Below are positions 22,936 through 31,815 of a DNA stretch of 40,020 nucleotides, piece after piece (within the stretch, counting starts at the first letter, position 1; the number at the start of each line of letters is the position of its first letter). The stretch lies in assembly GCF_902829255.1 (NCBI RefSeq), contig NZ_CADEPK010000301.1:1-40020 (forward strand). The letters are read 5' to 3'. The DNA is from Metabacillus niabensis (lineage in GTDB: Bacteria; Bacillota; Bacilli; Bacillales; Bacillaceae). The notes beneath the pieces are model-generated. The model was not told the DNA's origin. It worked only from the letters and a program-made list of their open reading frames with translations, and did no database searches. A program made the translations under genes and the position numbers.

Positions 22936-24375
22936 CTAATGATTCGTTATTCGCTTTACCGCTTCTGCAAACCTTGCTATTCCCTTTTGTATTTCGTCTG
23001 GTTCGCTCCTACCAAATGTAAAACGCATATATCCCCGTTTGGAACCTAATATACTTCCTGGAACAAATGCAACACCATTTTTAATCGATTCCTTCAATAA
23101 TTGATATTCATCAATCGATGGGTCTATTTTCCCCAAAAGATGAATCCCACCTTTAGGAGTGATAAATTCGATCTTATCCCCCATCTGTTTTTTTAAGCTT
23201 GTCGTAATCGCATAGTTTCTAAGCTCTAGCTGTGAGCGAAGCCTATCAATATGATCGGAAAAGTCAGCAGAATTTAAAAATTGATTCGCAATCCATTGGG
23301 GAAATACACTATGTCCAAAGTCTACCTGCTGTTTTGCATCAGCTAACCGCTGAATGACCTGTTCAGGGCCGATAATCCAGCCAATACGTAATCCTGAGGC
23401 AACAATTTTTGATAATGAGCTAATATATAGAATATTCCCATTTGCGTCCATTGATTTAAGGGTTGGATTTACCTCACCGTTATAGGAGGTTAAACTATAC
23501 GGATCATCCTCGATAATCGGGATACCGAGCTCTACTGATATGTCCAATATTCTTTTACGCTGGCTTAAATGAAGCACGGTCCCAGTAGGATTTTGATAAT
23601 CGGGATTTAGAAAAACCATCCTTATCCGATGCTTTTTATGTAATGATAAGAGATCATCGGGATTTATCCCGTCTTTATCTACTGGTAAACGAAAGGTTCT
23701 TAAGCCTGCTGATTGAAATAACGGCAATGAATAACAATAGGAAGGATCTTCAATTGCAACAGCATCACCTGGTTTAAGCAAACATTCGACAATGAGATGA
23801 AGGGCTTGCTGTGCGCCAGACGTAATAAGAATCGAGGCGGGATTTGTCTTGATATTTTTGAACTGCTTAACATGTGATGAAATTGTCGCCCGCAGCATTT
23901 CGTTCCCTTGCGGATGGTCATAGCCAAGGTTTTCGGTAAAAGGATTTGCCGAAAGAATGTTGCTAAGCTGGACATTTGGCATTAAACGCGGTGACAGCTC
24001 ACCACTTGCTAAATTTACTAAATCACGATTTTGAACCTCTGAACGGATTTGTTGTACCAATGGTGAGTTAGGGAGAAATGAGCCATCCTCCACATATCGT
24101 CCCCAATTAGGAATTCGCTTATGAAAGGTCCCCCATATATCTGTACTAACCCGCGTTCCACTTCCCTTTTTCCGCTCGACTATCCCAAGTGCCACGAGCT
24201 CATCATAGGCTGAAACGATTGTGCTGCGGTTTACACCAAGATCTCTAGCTAAATTGCGTTCTGATGGCAATCGGCTATCAGCTGGAAAAACCCCCGATGA
24301 AATGCCTTGTTCAATATAATCAGCTATTTGTTTATAAATCGGTTTTTCGTCATTTCGATCAGGCTTCCAATCCAT
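22936..24375 (-). CDS. MocR/GabR-type GntR regulator with aminotransferase domain
   Basis: A 479-residue fusion. Residues 1-75 are a GntR winged helix (KPIYKQIADYIEQGISSGVF; LPSERNLARDLGVNRSTIVS). Residues about 110-479 are a fold-type I aminotransferase with TSGAQQALHLI, NPDYQNPTG, IEDDPYSL and the PLP-binding lysine in SSLSKIVASGLRIGW (Lys323). Proteins of this kind bind PLP and sense an amino acid or vitamin B6 derivative to control neighbouring genes. The ATG has AAGGATG upstream. The target may be the small downstream-facing gene 24447-24638 or itself; no transporter or enzyme target is adjacent. Confidence 0.92.
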   Translation of the reverse strand: MDWKPDRNDEKPIYKQIADYIEQGISSGVFPADSRLPSERNLARDLGVNRSTIVSAYDELVALGIVERKKGSGTRVSTDIWGTFHKRIPNWGRYVEDGSFLPNSPLVQQIRSEVQNRDLVNLASGELSPRLMPNVQLSNILSANPFTENLGYDHPQGNEMLRATISSHVKQFKNIKTNPASILITSGAQQALHLIVECLLKPGDAVAIEDPSYCYSLPLFQSAGLRTFRLPVDKDGINPDDLLSLHKKHRIRMVFLNPDYQNPTGTVLHLSQRKRILDISVELGIPIIEDDPYSLTSYNGEVNPTLKSMDANGNILYISSLSKIVASGLRIGWIIGPEQVIQRLADAKQQVDFGHSVFPQWIANQFLNSADFSDHIDRLRSQLELRNYAITTSLKKQMGDKIEFITPKGGIHLLGKIDPSIDEYQLLKESIKNGVAFVPGSILGSKRGYMRFTFGRSEPDEIQKGIARFAEAVKRITNH

Positions 24376-24446
24376 ATGTGAACATCCTTATATTACAATT
24401 TGTTTTTGATAAAGTTATTACAAAGCATACTTTAAAATAGTTTTAC

Positions 24447-24638
24447 TTATCTCATTACGATATATACTCCAACAGCAATGACTGAGATGACGATGACAAC
24501 AGCATAAATTGACGTTAATCTCGTTACATTTCCCTTTGTTTTTTTATTATAGTTAACATCTCTATCATTTGCGACAAAAATGGTCCCAACTAAAGCCAAT
24601 AGTGCAAGTAAAATAATGATCATAATGGCGAAGGTCAT
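24447..24638 (-). CDS. Small two-helix membrane protein
   Basis: A 63-residue protein with two membrane helices (FAIMIIILLALLALVGTIFV; IYAVVIVISVIAVGVYIVM) joined by a charged loop NDRDVNYNKKTKGNVTRL. AAAGGAGAG lies about 7 bases before the ATG. It faces the MocR-type gene and is co-directional with it 72 bases downstream, so both may share a transcript. No named family; it is a plausible small membrane protein that would be easy to miss. Confidence 0.6.
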   Translation of the reverse strand: MTFAIMIIILLALLALVGTIFVANDRDVNYNKKTKGNVTRLTSIYAVVIVISVIAVGVYIVMR

Positions 24639-24967
24639 GACAAATTCTCTCCTTTTTGAGTGTTAAAACGCGAATTATCTACCTTCATATTAATTTATAT
24701 TTATAACGAGCTAACCATCCAATTCCTTACTATTTACCCCATCCACTTTAATAGTGAATGTTCGAAGTGACAAAAATGAGATACTTTTTTTATTTTGAGC
24801 TATCAATCTAGCAGCAACCATGAGTTCATTTTTTAAAAAGTGGATGAGGAAAACAATCGTAAAGTGGATGGTTATTTTTCAGCAAAAACAATTATGATAG
24901 ATGAGATGTTTCATTATACAAGTTCTGTTTAATGAATCGAACTAAACATTAACGGAGATGATCAACG
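24639..24967. other. Intergenic region with repeated CATCCACTTT elements
   Basis: No gene. CCATCCACTTTA lies at 24739-24750; its exact inverse TAAAGTGGATGG lies at 24860-24871, and AAAAGTGGATGA at 24836-24847. The three copies around the yfmQ promoter may be a regulator-binding array or a loop. This region also carries the promoters of the small membrane gene and of yfmQ. Confidence 0.45.
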
Positions 24968-25372
24968 ATGACATGGACTTTTGTGCTTGTCTTAATAGTT
25001 GCTGGTTTACTAAAAGTAATTATGACATGTCTTCCAACTTCTGTAGTAGAATCGATGATTCATAGATTTGAAGTGCATCCAACACTAAATGAAGCTGCCG
25101 TCACCGTAACATTTGGCGGAAAAAGCTTAGAAGGTGAACAGAAAAAACAGCTTATAGAACATTTTAATCAGGCGCTATTTTTAGAAAAATATTATTACCC
25201 ACCTTCAGAAACTAGTAAGGCTCCATTCGTTATTCAGACGACAACTGCCAAAAACAACATAACCTTCTTTCTTTATAGCTACGATGACCATGTCGATGTG
25301 ATTAAAAAATATAGAAAGAAGGAAGTCTCGTATAGCATAAAATCTAGTTTTCTTCAGGATTACCTCAACTAG
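24968..25372 (+). CDS. yfmQ: YfmQ family protein
   Basis: A 134-residue protein that resembles Bacillus YfmQ as I recall it: a short hydrophobic start (MTWTFVLVLIVAGLLKVIMT) followed by CLPTSVVESMIHRFEVHP, then VTVTFGGKSLEGEQK, HFNQALFLEKYYYPPSET and FLYSYDDHVDVIKKYRKKEV. The N-terminus could be a signal anchor; the rest is soluble. Its role is not known. GGAGATGATCAACG precedes the ATG. It is monocistronic with a terminator 20 bases downstream that is shared with the convergent levanase operon. Confidence 0.75.
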   Translation: MTWTFVLVLIVAGLLKVIMTCLPTSVVESMIHRFEVHPTLNEAAVTVTFGGKSLEGEQKKQLIEHFNQALFLEKYYYPPSETSKAPFVIQTTTAKNNITFFLYSYDDHVDVIKKYRKKEVSYSIKSSFLQDYLN

Positions 25373-25392
25373 ATTAAGCGAAGATAGAAAAA

Positions 25393-25421
25393 AAGCCTCG
25401 GACGCTTATGCCGAGGCTATT
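25393..25421. terminator. Bidirectional terminator between yfmQ and the levan operon
   Basis: AGCCTCGG pairs with CCGAGGCT around a short loop, with an A tract before and ATTTAAAT after, between two convergent genes. Confidence 0.8.
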
Positions 25422-25433
25422 TAAATCTTATAA

Positions 25434-28400
25434 TTAATTCAATTCAGAAGAAAGCATCCACTGCTGTCGCTCTCGTCCTTTCTCCACATCATTTAGTGTC
25501 AATCTTCCTTCGCTTGATATTTCTAATGTCTTACCGTTATGAACAGAACTGATGGTCACTGTTCCATTATCGTTTTTCCTAATGATCCATCGTTGATTAG
25601 CATATCCAAGATAATTGTATAGCTGAATTTTATTTAGACCTGTATCAAGGTCCAGCGTTTTACCGCCTTCTGTACGTATTGAATAAGAACCATGCTCATC
25701 ACCTGTTGGAATGAGCGTCCAATTTGTAGCTTTGTTTGCATCAGCTATCGTCACTGGCTCGCCGTTTTCGGAATGAGCCGCGTAAATCGCTTCACCTGTT
25801 GCTTTATTTGTAAAGCTAGTTATTGTTAATTTCGCTTCTGATACGTTGCTTATCTTGACATTCTGGTAGGATGCTTGACCTCCAAAGACATTCACACCAA
25901 AATGTCCCTCGGCAAAGGTTCCATCGTGTAAATCGATGATTTTTTCTCCATCGACATATGCCTGGATGTGTGGTCCTTTGGCAATAATTTTTACTTTATA
26001 CGTCTTTCCAGGCTGGATAAATGCTGGTACTTTTCCGATGACCATCCGTTCCTCAAAGCTTCCATCTATTTTATAAAAAAGTCGAAATGCCTTCATATTT
26101 GGATCAAGATTGAAGTAATAGCCGCTCCGTCCATCCTCACTAGACCTGAATAATATCGAACCTGCTCCTCCATCCTTTCCTAGCATCATTTCAGCTTCAT
26201 ATGTAAAATCCCCTGCTGTTTCCTGCGCTACATAGTTTGCATCACTACTGTAGGTGCCTCTTATTCCGTTTTCAGTCACGATCCATTTCGCTGCAGCAAG
26301 ATCTGCCTTCCATCCAGTCAAATTCGTGTTAAATTTCCCATCATACACTTTGACTGCTATCGTTTTCGCAGCTTTCCCATTTGGTGTAGATACTGTTATA
26401 TTTGCTTCCCCTTTGCTACCTGCTTTAAGGATCGCTTTGGAATTCGTGGACGATTCAATTTTGACGACATTCGAATTGCTAGATTTCCAAATCAAAGGCT
26501 CGGTTCCCTTTCCTTTTCCATGCGCAACAGAAGCATGCAAAGTGAGTGTATCACCGATTCCCATCTCTCTTTGACTAGTATCTAAGATCACCTCAGGCTC
26601 TTTATCCTCATTTTGCTTCCAACTATTTGAGAGGGAATGGACCTTTAATGATACGATTTTCACTTCCCCTCCTTTCGTGTAAAAGCTCATACCTCGACTT
26701 GAAGGATCAGGAAAGATAACATCAGAAAAAACAACCTTTCCATCATTAGCGAATACTTCAATGGATGAATCATCGACAAAGATATTCAATGTAATCCGTT
26801 GATTTTCCGGTTTTAAAGCTGCTTCATGTAAGGTGGAAAATAAATTCGAAAAATCCGTTTCTCCTGATTCAGTACGATCGACAAATAGTTGATTTTCCGC
26901 CGTTTTATATCCAACGACTGTTTTTTGCTCATCCCCTTCACGAACATGAAAACCAAATTCTGTTGCTGTACTTGTAGACGGAATTTCAAGCTCTGCTTCA
27001 ATTTCAAACGCTCCTTGTGAGAGCCCCTTTAACAGATTTGCCGAATTTTCTGGCTTGATGATTTTGTTTTCTGCTTGAAAAATCGTATTTCGTAGCTGCT
27101 GCAGTTCTGCTATCGGCTTTTGGGCAAGTCTTATTCCTTCCTCTTTCTTTACTAATCGCACTTCCCTTGGAATGGTTAGCTCTCCTTTCCAGCCTGTCGT
27201 TGGAAACGCAAATGGGTAATCCCAGTTCGTCATCCACGCCATCATGACACGTCTGTTATCAGGCATATTAGAAAAGGACATCGAGGCATAAAATTCCTTT
27301 CCGTAATCTGTTTTCAGTACGTTCCCTGCAGGATTGTCACTTATGAATGTACCCTCTTCCGTTAATTGCCCTACAAAATACTCAGCATCTGATCCCTTTG
27401 TTTTCGGATTTGCCCCTGTGCTTATCATCAATACCCATTTTTTCTCTCCTGTGCCATCTACCTCAAGCTGAAAAAGATCAGGGCATTCCCAGACACCACC
27501 ACGAACATAACCACCATACCCAAAATTATCTGTATGCTTCCAATCGATTAAATTTGTGGAGGTAAAGAAACGAATATGATCTCCTCCAGAAACAACCATC
27601 ACCCAGCGATTGTTCGCCTCATCCCGAACGACCTTTGGATCACGGAAATCCCAGCTCCCTAAATCCTCGTCATTCTTACCAGGATTCTCAATGACAATTG
27701 GATGCTCAGCAGAATACTTCCAAGTACGTCCTTGATCCGTACTGTAGGCAAGACCTATACGCTGATTCCCGTTTCGTTTATCTGGATGAAAGGAGGTATA
27801 GTATGCAATAAGCCCTTTACCACCTGAATTTGTAAATAAGCCTGAGGCATTATCTAAATCCGCTACAGCAGATCCTGACCAAACATGGCCATGTTCATTC
27901 CACGGCAACGCAATAGGTAACCGCCTCCAATTCACTAAATCTTTACTTACTGCATGTGCCCACGTCCCTCCATCCTGATGGAACAAATGATACTCCCCTT
28001 CAAAGTAAACGAGCCCATTCGGATCACTAACAGAGCCGCGAGCTGGAGTATAATGATAATCAGGTCGATATTTTTCATTGTAATACTCCGTTAATCGGAT
28101 AAGATAAACATCCTGAAAATAAGCAGAACCCTCTGCTACTGTCATCCCAACAAATCCCGTAAGCTCGCTCTTATCAGTCACTTTCACGGCAGCCTCAGAA
28201 AAGCCATCAACATAAAGTTCTATTTGCTCACCGTTTGCCATAATTTCAAGATGATGCTTCGTCCCTTCCTCCGTTTTATACGTCTTGTCAGATGTTTTCA
28301 AAACGGTTCCATCAGCCTTTTGCAATTGGGCTTTAACGGTATTTCCTTCTTTTATAAGCGTTGCCAAGTAACCTGTCGTCCCTTGTTCATTCGTTCGAAA

Positions 28401-29207
28401 GGCAAGCGCTGCTTCTGATTGATTTTCGTCAAACGTGATGTTTCCTTCGAGAACAAAGTCACGTTCGTTATTGCGATAAATTTGCTTTGCTCCTCCATCC
28501 CCAGCAGAAATTCCCTTCAGCCCTTTAAGCGCTGGCTCCCAGCTGCCTTCTTTATATTGAGATGTAGAAAGGTTTGTGGAAAATTCGCTTACCTTTACGT
28601 GCTGAAATAAAGCGGAACCATCTGATACGTGAAGACCAAGAAGCCCCTTCTCATAAGTAGAATCTGTCACACTCATAATCGGCGAATATTGATTCTCCCA
28701 ATAAACGAAAATAGTATTTTCTACGACCTTCACCTTTAAATGATAGATCTCTCCCTCATGAACAGTAACATTGTGTTCATCATTTAATCTCGTTTCATCA
28801 CGAGAATCACGGAGACGAATTTTCCCTTCATTCGGTTCAATTTGCAGCATGTATGCGTCTTTGCCATCCTCACTCGAACGGAATACTAGGCTTAAAGCCG
28901 CATTCTTGTCGAGTATTTTTACATCTGCTTCATAAATAAAATCCTCAGATATAACGTTTGCGATCGCCATCACATTCTCGTTAGGCTCAGAAGCTAGCAA
29001 TATTCCCTGTTCTGTATCTTCTAATTTCCCCTTCCCTATAACGTTCCACTCTGTCAGATTAGTAGCTGCGTTATTTATAGCCAATCCCTCCTCCGTTTCC
29101 TGTGAATCTGCTGCAACTCCTTTTAGTGGGTGAACAGTGATAGTCATCAATGCTGAAGTCATAAGTAGAATCGTCAATATTACAGAAATCCAACTAGTTG
29201 ATTTCAT
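25434..29207 (-). CDS. Secreted multidomain GH32 levanase (possible endolevanase)
   Basis: A 1257-residue secreted enzyme. A signal peptide (about 1-33, cut near VAA-D) is followed by two CBM66/LamG-like domains (50-208, 215-375; LVFRSSEDGKDAYMLQIEP), the GH32 five-bladed domain (380-700), its beta-sandwich (725-870), a BIG2-like Ig domain (880-955), a third CBM66-like domain (960-1110) and a ricin-type trefoil (1125-1257; QRWII, QQWML). Catalytic residues: nucleophile Asp395 (SDPNG), Asp523 (RDPKV) and acid/base Glu574 (WECPD). The usual WMNDPNG and NP..WGxMHWGH elements are altered (GSVSDPNG, HQDGGTWAHAV), a pattern I recall from LevB-type endolevanases. No sortase motif, so it is released. 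Last gene of the operon; GAGAGGG precedes the ATG. Confidence 0.9.
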   Translation of the reverse strand: MKSTSWISVILTILLMTSALMTITVHPLKGVAADSQETEEGLAINNAATNLTEWNVIGKGKLEDTEQGILLASEPNENVMAIANVISEDFIYEADVKILDKNAALSLVFRSSEDGKDAYMLQIEPNEGKIRLRDSRDETRLNDEHNVTVHEGEIYHLKVKVVENTIFVYWENQYSPIMSVTDSTYEKGLLGLHVSDGSALFQHVKVSEFSTNLSTSQYKEGSWEPALKGLKGISAGDGGAKQIYRNNERDFVLEGNITFDENQSEAALAFRTNEQGTTGYLATLIKEGNTVKAQLQKADGTVLKTSDKTYKTEEGTKHHLEIMANGEQIELYVDGFSEAAVKVTDKSELTGFVGMTVAEGSAYFQDVYLIRLTEYYNEKYRPDYHYTPARGSVSDPNGLVYFEGEYHLFHQDGGTWAHAVSKDLVNWRRLPIALPWNEHGHVWSGSAVADLDNASGLFTNSGGKGLIAYYTSFHPDKRNGNQRIGLAYSTDQGRTWKYSAEHPIVIENPGKNDEDLGSWDFRDPKVVRDEANNRWVMVVSGGDHIRFFTSTNLIDWKHTDNFGYGGYVRGGVWECPDLFQLEVDGTGEKKWVLMISTGANPKTKGSDAEYFVGQLTEEGTFISDNPAGNVLKTDYGKEFYASMSFSNMPDNRRVMMAWMTNWDYPFAFPTTGWKGELTIPREVRLVKKEEGIRLAQKPIAELQQLRNTIFQAENKIIKPENSANLLKGLSQGAFEIEAELEIPSTSTATEFGFHVREGDEQKTVVGYKTAENQLFVDRTESGETDFSNLFSTLHEAALKPENQRITLNIFVDDSSIEVFANDGKVVFSDVIFPDPSSRGMSFYTKGGEVKIVSLKVHSLSNSWKQNEDKEPEVILDTSQREMGIGDTLTLHASVAHGKGKGTEPLIWKSSNSNVVKIESSTNSKAILKAGSKGEANITVSTPNGKAAKTIAVKVYDGKFNTNLTGWKADLAAAKWIVTENGIRGTYSSDANYVAQETAGDFTYEAEMMLGKDGGAGSILFRSSEDGRSGYYFNLDPNMKAFRLFYKIDGSFEERMVIGKVPAFIQPGKTYKVKIIAKGPHIQAYVDGEKIIDLHDGTFAEGHFGVNVFGGQASYQNVKISNVSEAKLTITSFTNKATGEAIYAAHSENGEPVTIADANKATNWTLIPTGDEHGSYSIRTEGGKTLDLDTGLNKIQLYNYLGYANQRWIIRKNDNGTVTISSVHNGKTLEISSEGRLTLNDVEKGRERQQWMLSSELN

Positions 29208-29291
29208 GCTATGCCCTCTCTTCTACATTTGAATTAAAATCCTCATTTCCTTTCTCCATCACTTCAGGAAAACAAAACCGAGCATCTCTTT

Positions 29292-30251
29292 CTATTTTGA
29301 ATGAGCGATAAATTCCTCTATTTGTGATAACGTCGGCATAGCTGGAATACCGCCTTTATGTTTCGCTACATAAGCTCCCATTGCGTTTCCAAATCGTAAA
29401 ATTTGCTCTAGCCTCGCCTTTGGTAAATCTTCATTTAATAATTCATTTTTTAATAGCTCATATAAAACCCCTGCAAAAAATGCATCACCACATCCCGTTG
29501 TATCAACTGCCTTCACAGTAATTCCCGGAACAAATACTAATCCGTTTTCGTTATACGCATAACTGCCTTTATCACCTAAAGTGACAAAAAGCAGGGAAAG
29601 ATGATGCTTTTCAAATAGTTGCTTTGCACCAAAAGAAATATCGTCCGTATTTGTTAAAAAAGCTAGTTCCTCCTCAGAAACCTTCACAATATCAGCATAT
29701 TGCATAACGATTTCGATTTGCCTTTTGGCATTATCTAAATTGTCCCATAATAACGGACGAAGGTTTGGGTCAAAGGAAATCACTTTATTCCTCTCTTTTG
29801 CATGGTTTAAGGCTGTTAACGTTGCCCCCCTTACCGGTTCATCTGTCATCGAGATCGATCCAACATGAAAAATACGAGAATGAGAGATTAGCTCTAAATG
29901 TAAATCCTCCTTTGCAAGCATCATATCTGCCCCAGGCTGACGATAAAAATCAAATGAGCGTTCACCCTGCTCATCAATATGCACAAACGCCAGTGTTGTC
30001 TTTACGTTCGAATAAACAATTCCATTTGTCTGAACACCTTTTGAACGTAAAGCAGCTACTAACAATTGTCCAAAATGATCCCTACCAACACAGCCAATGA
30101 ATTCCGTTTCCAGCCCTAAACAAGCTAAAGAAACGAGCACATTGCTAGGAGCGCCACCTGGATTTGCTTCAAATCTAGGATTGTCCTGTTCACCTCTACC
30201 ACTTGGAGTAAAATCGATTAAAAGCTCTCCCAATGCTGTTACATCTTTCAT
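29292..30251 (-). CDS. Fructokinase (PfkB family)
   Basis: A 319-residue ribokinase-family sugar kinase. The first signature is in GELLIDFTP and NPGGAPSNVLVSLACLG; the second is DTTGCGDAFFAGVLYELL, with the catalytic Asp (C replaces the more common A). The lid region QPGADMMLA and the substrate motif fit fructokinases acting on free fructose with ATP, giving fructose 6-phosphate. AGGTGG lies 6 bases before the ATG. In the operon it follows the cytoplasmic GH32 enzyme and precedes the secreted one, so it completes levan breakdown. A hairpin at 30298-30330 lies just upstream. Confidence 0.88.
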   Translation of the reverse strand: MKDVTALGELLIDFTPSGRGEQDNPRFEANPGGAPSNVLVSLACLGLETEFIGCVGRDHFGQLLVAALRSKGVQTNGIVYSNVKTTLAFVHIDEQGERSFDFYRQPGADMMLAKEDLHLELISHSRIFHVGSISMTDEPVRGATLTALNHAKERNKVISFDPNLRPLLWDNLDNAKRQIEIVMQYADIVKVSEEELAFLTNTDDISFGAKQLFEKHHLSLLFVTLGDKGSYAYNENGLVFVPGITVKAVDTTGCGDAFFAGVLYELLKNELLNEDLPKARLEQILRFGNAMGAYVAKHKGGIPAMPTLSQIEEFIAHSK

Positions 30252-30297
30252 TTCAATCCACCTACTTTATGATCATTTATATACATTCCGTTAAAAT

Positions 30298-30330
30298 CAG
30301 CCAGAGGGATATTGCTCTTTCCTCTGGCTG
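30298..30330 (-). terminator. Internal attenuating hairpin in the levan operon
   Basis: CAGCCAGAGG pairs with CCTCTGGCTG around a 13-base loop in the 92-base gap between the cytoplasmic GH32 gene and the fructokinase gene. On the minus strand it is followed by ATTTTAACG. It could reduce expression of the last two genes or protect the upstream mRNA. Confidence 0.6.
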
Positions 30331-30343
30331 CATCGAACAATCT

Positions 30344-31801
30344 TTAATTTTTTGCGGGAATCGACAGCTTTCCGTGTACGACCTTTATTTCCCCTTCTGA
30401 TGTGAACAGAGATACACCTTCACATGCTTTATCTGGATAAACTAAGCTCGTTACTACATGTTCCCCACCGTTAAGAAATAATTCTAATGATGACGAATCA
30501 ACAATTAACCGAAGCTGAAGCTGCTCTGTTCCGTTAAGCTTCACCATTTGTGGCTTAGGGAAGTTATCGGAAAAATCTACATTCCCTGAATGCTTTCTCT
30601 CTAGCAATAATTTATTGTCTTTAGCATCAACTGTTATCGTTGTATATTGTGTGTTCGTATGATGAATGGTTAAGCCATACTGAGTTGCATCGATATTTTC
30701 TAGTACTAATTCAACCTCAGCATAATCCGCATGAATATTAAAATGATGCTTATCCTTTGAATTTACGATGACATGATTAAGCTCTTCTTTTTTCGTGAAA
30801 AATGGCTCTAGCTCTCTAACAGCCTTTTGAACAATTTGGATCTCGCCGTCAATCTCGATGAGCGAAAGTTCTCTCGGCAATGTCATCTGGCTTCTCCACC
30901 CTTTAGTAGGAACGTGGTTTGCATAGCGCCAATTGCTCATCCAGCCAAGGTAAATTCTTCGCCCATCCTCTTTCGGTATATCAGAAAAACTAACGCCAGC
31001 ATAGTTGTCTTTTCCAAAGTCTAACCATTTAATATCATCATGCTCCTCGACAAATGTATGACCATCAAAGGAGCCGATAAAGTATTGTGTACGTGAGCCA
31101 GAATCAAATTCCGGATTGTCTCCAATACTGACAAGCAGCACCCATTTCTTCTCACTGGAATGCTCGACAGGTAGTTCAAATAAATCTGGACATTCCCATA
31201 CCCCATCATGTGAGCCGATCTTTTCGCCGAACTCACTTTCAAATGTCCAATCCTTTAGATTAGGAGAAGAATAGATTGATATCGTTTGCCCTGTAGCTAA
31301 AACCATGATCCATTTATGACTTGCCTCATGCCAAAATACCTTCGGATCTCTAAAATCAATTTTCGTAGGATGTGTTAGCACAGGATTATTTTCATATTTC
31401 AGCCAAGTTCTCCCTTTGTCATAGCTATATGCTAAGCTTTGCATCTGTTTTGTTTGGGGATGATTCTCCCCCTCTAAATGATGCGTAAAAATCGCGACAA
31501 GTCCTGGCTCCTCTTGGAAAAATCCTGATGTATTGTGCCAGTCAACGACGACACTGCCGGAAAAAATCGTCCCATGCTCATCTGGAGATAACGCGATATC
31601 CAATTGCTCCCATTCGATCATATTTTTACTGACAGCATGGCCCCAGTGCATCGGCCCCCAAACGCTATCATTTGGATTATGCTGAAAAAATAAATGATAT
31701 TCACCTTTAAAAAATACTAAGCCATTCGGATCGTTCATCCAATTTTGTTGTGGTGAAAAATGCAATGCTGGTCTGTATTTATCTAGTTTTGTAATCTTCA
31801 A
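30344..31801 (-). CDS. Cytoplasmic GH32 fructosidase
   Basis: A 485-residue GH32 enzyme with no signal peptide, so it works inside the cell. The motifs are canonical: WMNDPNG (nucleophile Asp24), FRDPKV (Asp152) and WECPDLF (acid/base Glu203), with HNPNDSVWGPMHWGHAVS for the substrate. It fits sucrose-6-phosphate hydrolase or exo-fructosidase members and should release fructose from imported fructo-oligosaccharides. The start is TTG with AGGAGG about 8 bases upstream. It is 14 bases after the binding-protein gene, in the same operon. A PTS sucrose enzyme is a less likely reading because no PTS gene is near. Confidence 0.92.
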   Translation of the reverse strand: MKITKLDKYRPALHFSPQQNWMNDPNGLVFFKGEYHLFFQHNPNDSVWGPMHWGHAVSKNMIEWEQLDIALSPDEHGTIFSGSVVVDWHNTSGFFQEEPGLVAIFTHHLEGENHPQTKQMQSLAYSYDKGRTWLKYENNPVLTHPTKIDFRDPKVFWHEASHKWIMVLATGQTISIYSSPNLKDWTFESEFGEKIGSHDGVWECPDLFELPVEHSSEKKWVLLVSIGDNPEFDSGSRTQYFIGSFDGHTFVEEHDDIKWLDFGKDNYAGVSFSDIPKEDGRRIYLGWMSNWRYANHVPTKGWRSQMTLPRELSLIEIDGEIQIVQKAVRELEPFFTKKEELNHVIVNSKDKHHFNIHADYAEVELVLENIDATQYGLTIHHTNTQYTTITVDAKDNKLLLERKHSGNVDFSDNFPKPQMVKLNGTEQLQLRLIVDSSSLELFLNGGEHVVTSLVYPDKACEGVSLFTSEGEIKVVHGKLSIPAKN

Positions 31802-31815
31802 TTTGTGTCCTCCTA

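Noticed and set aside
29765-30294. Plus-strand open frames across the fructokinase gene
   Set aside because: Antisense shadows of a PfkB gene with intact motifs.
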